NCBI RefSeq assembly: GCF_918697925.1
Contig: NZ_CAKKMF010000024.1
Coordinates: forward strand, 1 to 60,301
Direction of reading: 5' to 3'
Source: Arthrobacter sp. Bi26
Lineage (GTDB): Bacteria; Actinomycetota; Actinomycetes; Actinomycetales; Micrococcaceae
DNA: 60,301 nucleotides
The position numbers and the translations under genes are program-made. Every line of letters starts with the position of its first letter. The stretch's first letter is position 1. Of the stretch, positions 1-7,391 are shown one piece after another. Under the pieces are notes generated by a model, which was not told the DNA's origin, made no database searches, and worked only from the letters and a program-made list of their open reading frames with translations.

Positions 1-161
1 CTTCGTGGGGGCGTGCGGACGGAGTGGGGCCGGATGCGGAGGTTGTAGCCATTCTGCCAATCTAGCCGCTACAGCACGGTCAGGACTGGCGGGAATCGGT
101 CACGTCTAGCCGAGATCCTGCCAACCTGCCGGACGGCCGGCCGCCAAGGTGCCGGACGGCC

Positions 162-1043
162 TCAGCGGAGCACGCGCGCCGCCGCCCGGACGGCGTCCGC
201 GACGTCGGTCAGCGCCGCCGAGCCGCGCCGCCACTGCTGCCAGTAGAGGGCGACGTCCACGTGCGCGCGGGGGGAGAGCGTCTCGAGCCTGCCGGTCTCC
301 AGATCTTCGCCAATTTCGATCTCGGGCATCATGCCCCAGCCCATGCCCCAGCGGATGGCATCGCCAAACTCCTGGGCGGCCGGCACGTAGTGGCGCGGCG
401 GCTGAAGGGGTGCGTGGCTGAGCCGGCGCAGCCAGCGGTCCTGCAGATCGTCCCTGCGGTCGAAGACCACAACGGGAGCCGCGGCCACCGTCGCGGCGCT
501 CACCCCTGCCCCAAACCAGCGGCGGGTGAAGTCCGGAGCGCACACCGGAAAATAGCGCATGATGCCCAGCTTGCTGGACGAGCAGCCGGGCACGGGCTTG
601 GCTGTCTCAGTGATGGCGGCGGCGGCGGCGCCGGCGCGCAGCAGGTCCAACGAGTGCTCCTGGTCTTCGCGCAGGATCTCCAGCTGGACGTTTTCACTGG
701 CCGCCGCGAGGCCGGCCAACGCCCAGGTGTGCAAGGAATCGCTGTTGATCACCAGCGTCAGGCGCGTTCCTGCGCGGGGCTGCTCAGGCTGCAGTTCCTC
801 GGCCAGGTCCGCGGAGAGCAGTTCCAGCTGCCGGGCGAACCGCACTACGGCCTCGCCGGACTCGGTAAGCCCGGGCGGCCGCGCTCGGGTCAGGACGGGC
901 CGGCCGACGGCGGCCTCGAGGGCCCGTACACGCTGGCTGACGGCCGAAGGCGTCACGGACAGATGGGCTGCGGCGGCGTCGAAGCTCCCGTACGTGAGGA
1001 TTGCGGCCAGCGTCCGGGCCTGCTCGGGGGAAATTTCCATCAT
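162..1043 (-). CDS. LysR-type regulator, LysG/ArgP family
   Basis: Transcription regulator of 293 residues, the normal LysR length. Residues 1-60 form the winged helix-turn-helix (AAAHLSVTPSAVSQRVRALE), followed by the linker and a periplasmic-binding-like effector domain. It is divergent from a LysE exporter 65 bp away, the classic LysG-LysE pairing in which the regulator activates the exporter when lysine or arginine accumulates. The effector itself is inferred from context. Two adjacent ATG codons open the gene and either could be used; no strong ribosome site is visible. The 161 bp to the left of the gene show nothing recognisable. Confidence 0.88.
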   Translation of the reverse strand: MMEISPEQARTLAAILTYGSFDAAAAHLSVTPSAVSQRVRALEAAVGRPVLTRARPPGLTESGEAVVRFARQLELLSADLAEELQPEQPRAGTRLTLVINSDSLHTWALAGLAAASENVQLEILREDQEHSLDLLRAGAAAAAITETAKPVPGCSSSKLGIMRYFPVCAPDFTRRWFGAGVSAATVAAAPVVVFDRRDDLQDRWLRRLSHAPLQPPRHYVPAAQEFGDAIRWGMGWGMMPEIEIGEDLETGRLETLSPRAHVDVALYWQQWRRGSAALTDVADAVRAAARVLR

Positions 1044-1108
1044 TAGACCATCTTATGTATCAGCAGAATCTTTAACTGGCTTCATCTTCGGCGGACCCCT
1101 ACCGTGGA

Positions 1109-1714
1109 ATGGTGATCCTTCCACTGTTTTCCGGCCTCTCCGCCGGACTGTCCCTCATCGTTGCCATCGGCGCGCAGAACGCATTTGTCCTCCGCCAGGG
1201 CATCCAGCGCTCCCACGTCGTCATGGTGGTGGCAGTCTGCGCGGTTTCGGACCTCGTGCTGATCCTGCTGGGCGTCGCGGGCATCGGTGTCCTCCTGGAC
1301 CGGGCGCCCGCTGCCATCGTGGTGATCCGGTGGGTCGGGGCCGCGTTCCTCCTCGTCTACGGGGCGCTCGCGGCCCGGCGCGCGGTCCGGGGGTCGCAAC
1401 TGGAGAATCCCGGCGACAAGCCGGCCGGTGGCCGGGCCGCCGTGCTGGGCACCTGCCTGGCCTTCACGTGGCTGAACCCGCACGTCTATTTGGATACGGT
1501 GTTGCTGCTCGGGTCCCTCGCCGCCGCTCAAGGCGAAGCCGGGCGCTGGTGGTTCGCCGCCGGGGCCGGCCTGGGGAGCATTGCCTGGTTCACCGCCCTC
1601 GGCGCGGGGGCGCGTTTCCTGACGTCGCTCTTCCGGCGCCGGGCGGCCTGGCGGGTGCTCGACGCCGGAATCGCCGTCGTGATGATCACCCTTGCCGTGC
1701 TGCTGCTCGCCTGA
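1109..1714 (+). CDS. lysE: LysE/ArgO family amino acid exporter
   Basis: Inner-membrane exporter of basic amino acids, 201 residues. The family signature GLSLIVAIGAQNAFVLRQG lies in the first membrane segment, and about five or six hydrophobic segments follow, interrupted by a basic cytoplasmic loop (ARRAVRG) near residue 95. Length and topology fit LysE/ArgO. It is divergent from the LysG-type regulator, which probably activates it through the short shared intergenic region. The exact substrate (lysine, arginine or another amino acid) cannot be read from the sequence. Confidence 0.88.
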   Translation: MVILPLFSGLSAGLSLIVAIGAQNAFVLRQGIQRSHVVMVVAVCAVSDLVLILLGVAGIGVLLDRAPAAIVVIRWVGAAFLLVYGALAARRAVRGSQLENPGDKPAGGRAAVLGTCLAFTWLNPHVYLDTVLLLGSLAAAQGEAGRWWFAAGAGLGSIAWFTALGAGARFLTSLFRRRAAWRVLDAGIAVVMITLAVLLLA

Positions 1715-1845
1715 GCACCGCGTCTGCCTCCCGTTCCTGAGCACCGCGCAAGGAGTGGAAAACCCATGCCGGTCCGGAGCCGGCCCTCAGGTCTGGGGTC
1801 GGTAGGCCCTTGTCCGCTCAATGTGGCGGGGTCACGATTGCTGGT

Positions 1846-2391
1846 ATGACAGCATCCCCAGTGTCGGCCGGCGAAAGGAAGCGCGCAGCCATCGGTACGG
1901 CCGTCTTCGCGGTTGCCCCCGCAACGGCCGCCGGCCTGGTGCCGTGGCTTCTGACCCGCTGGGAAGTGGCCTCCCCGGTCCCCGGCGGGGTGCCTGCGCA
2001 GATCACCGGCGCCCTGCTGATCGGTGCGGGCGCGGCGGTGATCGCGAACTCTTTTGTGCATTTCGCCGTGGAGGGCATCGGGACCCCCGCGCCATTTGCC
2101 CCTCCCAAGAAGCTGGTGGTTGGTGGGCTCTACCGATACGTGCGGAATCCGATGTATGTCTCCGTCGCGGCGGCCGTCGCCGGGCAGGGACTCCTGCTAG
2201 GCGCGCCGAAGCTCTTCGTGGCCCTGGGCATCGGCGCCGTCCCGGTTGTGGCCTTCGTCCGGCTGTACGAGGAGCCGGTACTGACCCGGAAGTTCGGTGC
2301 GGCCTACGAAGAGTATCGCCGTAACGTCCCGCGCTGGCTGCCCAGGCTCACGCCGTGGCGGCCCGAGGGTCCGGAACCGTCCCGGGGCTAG
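1846..2391 (+). CDS. isoprenylcysteine carboxyl methyltransferase-like membrane protein
   Basis: Membrane protein of about 181 residues with four hydrophobic segments. The C-terminal half has the ICMT/PEMT-like signature: GGLYRYVRNPMYVS, then RLYEEPVLTRKFGAAYEEY, the SAM-binding and catalytic region of this methyltransferase-like superfamily. Bacterial members are mostly of unknown substrate and methylate lipids or small molecules, so no reaction is assigned. The ATG at 1846 is preferred over an in-frame TTG at 1810 because the hydrophobic N-terminus follows it directly. It is convergent with the PHP gene. Confidence 0.7.
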   Translation: MTASPVSAGERKRAAIGTAVFAVAPATAAGLVPWLLTRWEVASPVPGGVPAQITGALLIGAGAAVIANSFVHFAVEGIGTPAPFAPPKKLVVGGLYRYVRNPMYVSVAAAVAGQGLLLGAPKLFVALGIGAVPVVAFVRLYEEPVLTRKFGAAYEEYRRNVPRWLPRLTPWRPEGPEPSRG

Positions 2392-2460
2392 TGCCGGGGC
2401 TAGGGCCAAACCCACGGCCGGTACCGGGCTGGGGCGAGACCTAAGGCATGGGTGCGGCCG

Positions 2461-3480
2461 CTACTTTCCGCGCCCGGACCACTCCAGCAGCCGATCCAGC
2501 GGCCAGGTGGTGACGATCCGCTCGGCGGGCACGCCGTTCGAGGCCGCGCGCTCGGCGCCGTACTGCAGGAAATCCAGCTGGCCCGGCGCGTGGGCGTCAC
2601 TGTCGATACTGAAGAGGCAGCCGGCGTCCAGGGCCAGTCGGATCAGCTCGTCCGGCGGATCCTGCCGTTCGGGACGGGAATTGATTTCGACGGCCACGTT
2701 ATTCTCGGCGCAGGCCGCGAATACGCGCTCGGCGTCGAATTCGGACTGCGGTCGGGTTCCCCTCGATCCCTGCAACAGCCGCCCGGTGCAGTGGCCGAGG
2801 ACGTTCGTGTGCGGATCGTTGATGGCGCCCAGCATCCTCTCGGTCATGGTGCGCCGGTCGGAGCGGAGCTTTGAGTGGACGCTCGCCATCACGATGTCCA
2901 GCTGGTCCAGCAGGTCCGGGGACTGGTCCAGGGTGCCGTCCTCCAGGATGTCCACCTCGATCCCGGCCAGAAGGCTGAAGTCCCCGCCGTCCCCGTTGAT
3001 GTCCGCAACAACGTCGAGCTGCTCCCGAAGGCGTTCCGCGCTCAGGCCGTTGGCGATCTTGAGGCTAGGGGAGTGGTCCGTCAAGGCGAGGTACTCCCGG
3101 CCCAACGTCCGGGCGGCGTCAGCCATGAGTCCGATCGGGGACCCGCCGTCGGACCAGTCGCTGTGGCTGTGCAGGTCGCCCCGGAGGGCGGAGCTCAGTT
3201 CTGCGCCGCCGGTCGCGAGCGGCTGCTGCCCGCGTTGCCGCAGGCCCTCAAGGTAGTCGGGTACGCCGCCGTCGACCGCCTGCCTGATGACTTCGAAGGT
3301 TCTGTCCCCGATCCCCTTCATGCTCTTCAGCCTGCCGCTGCGTGCCCGCGCCGCGACCTCGTCCGGCTCCAAGGCGCCGACAATCCCAGCTGCCTTTCGG
3401 AACGCCTGAATCTTGAAGGTGGGGGCGAGCTCGCGTTCCAGCCAGAACGCAATCTCATTGAGGGCATCAACGGCATCCAT
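2461..3480 (-). CDS. PHP-domain phosphoesterase with PolX-like helix-hairpin-helix N-terminus
   Basis: 339 residues. Residues 1-85 resemble the helical and helix-hairpin-helix segment of PolX (KSMKGIGDRTFEVIRQAV). From about residue 105 a PHP domain begins with DLHSHSDWSDG (metal-binding HxH) and continues with LTDHS, GIEVDIL, ASVHS, GHCTGR and SIDSDAH, so all metal-ligand motifs are present. The polymerase palm of true PolX is absent between the two parts, so this is a PHP hydrolase, possibly a DNA 3'-end phosphoesterase, rather than a polymerase. Start chosen at the ATG reading MDAVDALNEIAF; an in-frame upstream ATG adds ten unlikely residues. Confidence 0.8.
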   Translation of the reverse strand: MDAVDALNEIAFWLERELAPTFKIQAFRKAAGIVGALEPDEVAARARSGRLKSMKGIGDRTFEVIRQAVDGGVPDYLEGLRQRGQQPLATGGAELSSALRGDLHSHSDWSDGGSPIGLMADAARTLGREYLALTDHSPSLKIANGLSAERLREQLDVVADINGDGGDFSLLAGIEVDILEDGTLDQSPDLLDQLDIVMASVHSKLRSDRRTMTERMLGAINDPHTNVLGHCTGRLLQGSRGTRPQSEFDAERVFAACAENNVAVEINSRPERQDPPDELIRLALDAGCLFSIDSDAHAPGQLDFLQYGAERAASNGVPAERIVTTWPLDRLLEWSGRGK

Positions 3481-3658
3481 CCGTCCATCTTGCACCCACC
3501 TTGCGCCCAACTTGCACCGGCGGATGGACCGATTTTGGATAATCAGGGGGTCTGCCCTTATAGTTTTATAGTCCAGTTCGGAGGAACCCGAAAGGACAAA
3601 AACGACAGGCTTCGGCCCTTAATTTTTGCCCCGACAAGTTCAACCGGATGGCGTCCTG

Positions 3659-3731
3659 GCCCCCATCGTCTAGCGGCCTAGGACACCGCCCTTTCACGGC
3701 GGCGGCACGGGTTCGAATCCCGTTGGGGGTA
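3659..3731 (+). tRNA. tRNA-Glu (TTC)
   Basis: A cloverleaf can be folded by hand: acceptor stem GCCCCCA with TGGGGGT, anticodon loop CTTTCAC (anticodon TTC), and a standard GTTCGAATCC T-arm. The CCA end is not encoded; the base after the discriminator A is not CCA. Confidence 0.95.
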
Positions 3732-3846
3732 CGCAAGGAACTGGTCAAACCGGATGGAAAAGTCTGGTAGGCTAAAGGCCTTGAAAATTTGCGGTAGCGA
3801 TACCGCAGACAGCAGGAAACATGCAGTACAAGCAATAAACAAGCAA

Positions 3847-3920
3847 GGCCCTGTAGCGCAGTTGGTTAGCGCGCCGCCCTGTCACGGCGGAGGTCGCGGG
3901 TTCAAGTCCCGTCAGGGTCG
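3847..3920 (+). tRNA. tRNA-Asp (GTC)
   Basis: Acceptor stem GGCCCTG pairs with CAGGGTC (one G-U), the D-arm contains GTTGGTTAG, the anticodon loop is CTGTCAC (GTC), and the T-arm is GGGTTCAAGTCCC. Second gene of the three-tRNA run, 115 bp after tRNA-Glu. CCA is not encoded. Confidence 0.95.
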
Positions 3921-3968
3921 CTCTGATTGCCGGAAGAAATTCCGGCCATCAAGGTGACATGTCACCTA

Positions 3969-4044
3969 GGCTCTGTAGCTCAGTTGGTAGAGCGTTCGAC
4001 TGAAAATCGAAAGGTCACCGGATCGACGCCGGTCGGAGCCACCA
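3969..4044 (+). tRNA. tRNA-Phe (GAA), integration target
   Basis: Acceptor stem GGCTCTG pairs with CGGAGCC, the anticodon loop is CTGAAAA (GAA), and CCA is encoded at 4042-4044. The T-loop reads ATCGACG instead of the usual TTCGANN, so position 54 is A rather than T although the T-stem pairs perfectly. The last 40 bases are duplicated at 10946-10985, marking this gene as the attachment site of the island that follows. The gene stays intact because the incoming element restored its 3' end. Confidence 0.95.
4005..4044 (+). repeat. left attachment repeat (attL) inside tRNA-Phe
   Basis: These 40 bases, from the 3' side of the anticodon arm through CCA, recur without mismatch at 10946-10985 in the same orientation. 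The flanking bases differ immediately on both sides. A direct repeat of a tRNA 3' end is the standard footprint of a tyrosine-integrase element. Confidence 0.93.
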
Positions 4045-4049
4045 GCTAG

Positions 4050-4094
4050 AACCCCGCAGTTCCCAGTGTTTACACGGGAGCGGCGGGGTTTTTT
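4050..4094 (+). terminator. rho-independent terminator after tRNA-Phe (island-borne)
   Basis: AACCCCGC at 4050-4057 pairs with GCGGGGTT at 4083-4090, with partial inner pairing, and is followed by a run of T. It ends the tRNA transcript. Because it lies inside the island it was presumably brought in by the element. Confidence 0.85.
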
Positions 4095-4291
4095 CGTTGC
4101 TGCGTGAAGCCCAGGATTCAGCCTGTGTCAGCCGGAATCAGCCAAATTCTGGGACGGACCTCTGGTATCCCCTTGGTACATCGACCTGTTTCGAGAACTA
4201 TTTGTGAGAACCGGGGGCCGGACGCCACTTCTCCTTTGCAGGGCTGGTTTTCTGCGGCAGGTGTGACTGTTCGATGGGGATGGCGGTTTTT

Positions 4292-4624
4292 TCACAGCTC
4301 GGTTTGGCAGTTATAGAGAGTGGCGAGATCGTTTCGGACGCGATTCTTCGCTGGGGGTTTGGCGGTATGGCCGGCATGCGGCCGTTTGTAGACTCGCAGG
4401 CCTTCATCTTGCAGGAACATGAGTCGGCCTTTTCCTTCGTCCTGGTGAAGCCACAGAACGCTGCCGTCGAGGGCAAGCATGTCTATATTTCCTTGTGCGA
4501 TGATCTCGCCCTGACGGTAGATTTCCACGTAGTCGTATCGTGAGAGTTTGTACCAGTTGCTGATGGGTTCCGGTTTTTGGGGTGTTTCCTGCTTTGGCCC
4601 GGGCGCGTGTGGGTAGGTTGTCAA
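4292..4624 (-). CDS. hypothetical protein at left end of island
   Basis: About 110 residues, not assigned to a family. The core (WYKLSRYDYVEIYRQGEIIA, then DGSVLWLHQDEGKGR) looks like a small beta-rich fold with alternating hydrophobic positions, and the C-terminal 30 residues are basic. The TTG start at 4624 is chosen because AAGGA lies seven bases upstream; a longer reading from an ATG at 4771 adds a proline- and arginine-rich stretch without protein-like character. Base composition here looks more AT-rich than in neighbouring genes, fitting acquired DNA. The 291 bp between it and the GntR gene hold nothing recognisable. Confidence 0.5.
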   Translation of the reverse strand: MTTYPHAPGPKQETPQKPEPISNWYKLSRYDYVEIYRQGEIIAQGNIDMLALDGSVLWLHQDEGKGRLMFLQDEGLRVYKRPHAGHTAKPPAKNRVRNDLATLYNCQTEL

Positions 4625-4915
4625 GCTCTTGTCCTTGGGTAGCCGGTTGCGGCGGATGTGAGTTGGAGGTGGCAGGGTGGCATTCCAGCCACCCTGCCTC
4701 CTTCGCGTTGGCTCTATCCCGCCCCGTCTTTCGGGTTGCCTGTTGCGGTGGCATGCAGGATTAGGGTTCACGCATGCCGGAATTGGATCCGGCGGTCGGT
4801 GGAGTCTCTGGCCCTGATGACGCGGATTCTGCGCGCTGTCTGGCGGGCTAAACGTTCGACGAGACGCGTCGCGCGGGCTTGACGGCCCGGCGCGTGCAGG
4901 TGTCGGTGGCTTGCT

Positions 4916-5599
4916 TTAGCGGCGGGAACCGGTCAGTGGGTGTTGCAGTGCTGTCTCTCGAAGAAGCTGCAGGCGCAGGGTACGGGCTGTTTCCATGTGT
5001 TGCCGGGCGATCTTTCCCGCTTCATCGGCGTCCTGCTGCTCGATGGCGTGTATCAGGGCCTCGTGCTCGTCCAGTGCCGCCTCCCAGCGGTTAGCGGTGG
5101 AGAGTGTGGAACGCGGTGCGTGGATGAGGTGAGTTGACAACCTATCCAGCAGGTCCTGGAGGACCGGGTTGTGGGCACAGTTCCACACGGCGGCGTGGAA
5201 CTCCAGGTTGGTGGTGATCCTGGTGTGGTCATCCGGTTCCTGGAGTTCCCGGTCCCGCTGCAGCAACGCCTCAAGCCGCATCAGGTCGGGGAACTGCCTG
5301 GCACGGGCTGCCTGGCGCGCGGCCTCCTCTTCGAGGAGAATCCGCATGTCATAGATTTGGATGACCTGCTGGGGGTCCACTTGGGGAACCTGGAGGCCCC
5401 TGGCCACGCGCTCGAGGAGCCGTTCCTGCTGCAGGCGCGAGAGCGCCTCCCGGACAGGTGTCCGGGAGACGCCGAAACGCGTGGCAAGCGATGTTTCCCG
5501 AACGGCGGTGCCAGGCTGATGGACTCCGGACAGGATTTCGCTGCGCAGGGTCTGGAAGATGCTCTCTCCATCAATACGTGGAGTTGCTGTGTCCGTCAC
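4916..5599 (-). CDS. GntR-family (FCD/FadR subfamily) regulator
   Basis: Regulator of about 227 residues. The N-terminal winged helix-turn-helix includes FGVSRTPVREALSRLQQERL. The C-terminal all-helical FCD domain carries the usual metal/ligand histidines in LEFHAAVWN, DEHEALIHAI and RQHM. The GTG start at 5599 has AAGGA upstream at good spacing; a longer frame would overlap the upstream gene and is serine/threonine-rich junk. It lies 58 bp downstream of the tcuA-like gene on the same strand, so regulator and enzyme are probably co-transcribed, and it likely controls the divergent promoters at 7152-7391. The ligand is probably the transported tricarboxylate. Confidence 0.88.
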   Translation of the reverse strand: MTDTATPRIDGESIFQTLRSEILSGVHQPGTAVRETSLATRFGVSRTPVREALSRLQQERLLERVARGLQVPQVDPQQVIQIYDMRILLEEEAARQAARARQFPDLMRLEALLQRDRELQEPDDHTRITTNLEFHAAVWNCAHNPVLQDLLDRLSTHLIHAPRSTLSTANRWEAALDEHEALIHAIEQQDADEAGKIARQHMETARTLRLQLLRETALQHPLTGSRR

Positions 5600-5657
5600 G
5601 TGGCTGGTCCTTGAGGCGTTGGAGTGGTCATCGCAGAGTGCTTGTTCGAAAGGAACT

Positions 5658-7151
5658 TTACGCCAGAACGCCTGCGCGCCGTCCGAAGACGCAGCCTGCA
5701 GCAAGTCCGGTGCCGCCGGGGTAGTTGGTGCTGAAGAGTCCGCCGAGCATTTCGCCGGCCACGAAGAGGCCGTCGATGTGCTTTCCGTCTGCGTCCAGGA
5801 CGCGGCCGTGGGTGTCGGACTTGATGCCACCGAACGTGAACGTAATCCCGCACGTGACGCCGTAGGCGTAGAACGGTCCGGTTTCGATGGGGGCGGCCCA
5901 GTTGCTTTTGACCGGTTCGGTGGTGGCCTTCCGGCCGTCCTTGATGGTGGGGTCGAACGGGACGGAGCGGTCGATCGAGTTGTTGAAGTCCGTGATGGTC
6001 TTGGACAGGCTCTCTGGGTTCAGGCCGATTTTGGCGGCCAGGTCCTCGATGGTGTCCGCGATCTCGACGGAGATGCCGGGCATGTCGTATTCCTCGCCGC
6101 GCAGCATCGGTCGCAGGGTTGCGTCGAAGATCTGGTAGGCCACTGACCCGGGCTGCTTGAGGATTTCCTTGCCGTATTTGGCGTAGGTGTAGTTCCTGAA
6201 GTCCGCGCCTTCGTCCAGGAATCGTTTGCCGTCGGTGTTTACGATGATGCCAAACGGGTAGCTCTGCCGGGTCAGCCGGTTGGTGAGCTCGCGGTTGCTC
6301 TCGTTGGTGGCCGTGAAGGCATCCCACTGGACACTGTGGCAGGTGCCCCAGTCGCCGCCCTTGGTCGCGCCGATCGCCAGGGCCGCGGCAATCATGTCAC
6401 CGGTGTTGTACGGGGTTCCGCGGACCTTGGCGTTTTCCCAGCCTTCGCCCAAGTGCTCCTGGCGCCACTGGGGGTCCGCCTCGAAGCCGCCGGCGGTGAG
6501 GATGACGGACTCTGCCGTCAGGCGCAGTTCGCCTTCGGCGGTTTTGACTACGACGCCGGCAACGCGGCCGTTTTCGACGACGAGGCTTTGTGCCTCGTGG
6601 CCGTAGCGGACATCGATGCCGAGCTCTGCGGCAAGCCTGGTGTGGTCCTCGATCAGGCCCTCACCGCCGCCCACGTTCCCCACATGCAAGCCGCCCCAGA
6701 AAAGGTAGGACCCGTCGGCGCGCTCATAGGCCTGACGCTCGTACATCAGGCGGTACTTCAGACCCAGGCTGTTGAGCCACCGCAGAGTGGACTGGCTCTC
6801 CGCGATAAGAACCTCCGTCAGTGCGGGATCGTTCCGGCCCTCCGTGACCTTTTCCAGGTCCGCTGCATATTCTTCAGCGCTGTAGGAAGGAACAACAGTG
6901 CGGCCGTGCCGCTCATCCGGTTCCACCAGGCCCTGCAAATCATCCAGACCGTTATGCACTATCCGGGTGGCGCCGGCGGTGTAGAAGCTGTTGCCGCCTG
7001 CCATGTCCTTTTCGCCTTTTTCCAGCAGTACAACGCGCCGCCCGCGCTCCGCTGCAGCGTGCGCCGCCGTAAAACCGGCGTTCCCGCCGCCCACCACAAT
7101 CACGTCAACGCTGTCCGTAATCCGCGGTCCGGCTCCATTACCGATCGACAT
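5658..7151 (-). CDS. tcuA: FAD-dependent tricarballylate dehydrogenase-like (TcuA)
   Basis: Flavoprotein of 497 residues in the fumarate-reductase/succinate-dehydrogenase flavoprotein superfamily. The dinucleotide fold VDVIVVGGGNAGFTAAHAAA is near residue 15, GGNSFYTAGATR follows, and the C-terminus has the family motif GLFVAGEMLGG with NYPGGTGLAAG. The overall layout matches TcuA, which oxidises tricarballylate to cis-aconitate. A TcuB-type iron-sulphur partner for FAD reoxidation is not present in the island. The ATG at 7151 has AAAGGA upstream. Divergent from tctCBA, with operator-like palindromes between. The alternative is another fumarate-reductase-like oxidase; the transporter context favours a tricarboxylate substrate. 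Confidence 0.75.
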   Translation of the reverse strand: MSIGNGAGPRITDSVDVIVVGGGNAGFTAAHAAAERGRRVVLLEKGEKDMAGGNSFYTAGATRIVHNGLDDLQGLVEPDERHGRTVVPSYSAEEYAADLEKVTEGRNDPALTEVLIAESQSTLRWLNSLGLKYRLMYERQAYERADGSYLFWGGLHVGNVGGGEGLIEDHTRLAAELGIDVRYGHEAQSLVVENGRVAGVVVKTAEGELRLTAESVILTAGGFEADPQWRQEHLGEGWENAKVRGTPYNTGDMIAAALAIGATKGGDWGTCHSVQWDAFTATNESNRELTNRLTRQSYPFGIIVNTDGKRFLDEGADFRNYTYAKYGKEILKQPGSVAYQIFDATLRPMLRGEEYDMPGISVEIADTIEDLAAKIGLNPESLSKTITDFNNSIDRSVPFDPTIKDGRKATTEPVKSNWAAPIETGPFYAYGVTCGITFTFGGIKSDTHGRVLDADGKHIDGLFVAGEMLGGLFSTNYPGGTGLAAGCVFGRRAGVLA

Positions 7152-7183
7152 TGGCTGTCCTTTCACTGGTTGATGAATCCAAC

Positions 7184-7191
7184 TGTATACA
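7184..7191. promoter_or_regulatory. probable GntR operator, tcuA-proximal
   Basis: Perfect palindrome TGTATACA in the sequence AACTGTATACAAACG, 33 bp upstream of the tcuA-like start in the divergent control region. FCD-type GntR regulators commonly recognise sites of the TTGTATACAA type. Assignment to the GntR protein of this island is inference. Confidence 0.55.
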
Positions 7192-7271
7192 AACGTATGC
7201 ATATGGCGCAAGATCGATATTGCAGATCAAAACTTGCCCGTGACTGCCATCACAGGTATAACTGTATTTCA

Positions 7272-7281
7272 TTGTGTACAA
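7272..7281. promoter_or_regulatory. probable GntR operator, tctC-proximal
   Basis: TTGTGTACAA, a near-perfect palindrome related to the site at 7184-7191, lies 110 bp upstream of tctC. Together the two sites place both divergent promoters under one regulator. The rest of the 240-bp intergenic region is noticeably AT-richer than its surroundings. Confidence 0.55.
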
Positions 7282-7391
7282 CAGTATCCCTGAGTGCTCT
7301 GAGAGTCTTGGATCACCGGGATGCGGCTGAGGCCAAGGCCCCAGCAGAGTACTTTCGCACCGCCCAACAACGTCGTTACGGAACGAGAACC

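Noticed and set aside
1710..1748. 13-bp direct repeat (CCTGAGCACCGCG) after lysE
   Set aside because: Two short copies 26 bp apart, no known element; probably local slippage.
5600..5830. Longer GntR protein starting at 5830
   Set aside because: It would overlap the tcuA-like gene and adds a Ser/Thr-rich stretch; GTG at 5599 has a proper ribosome site.
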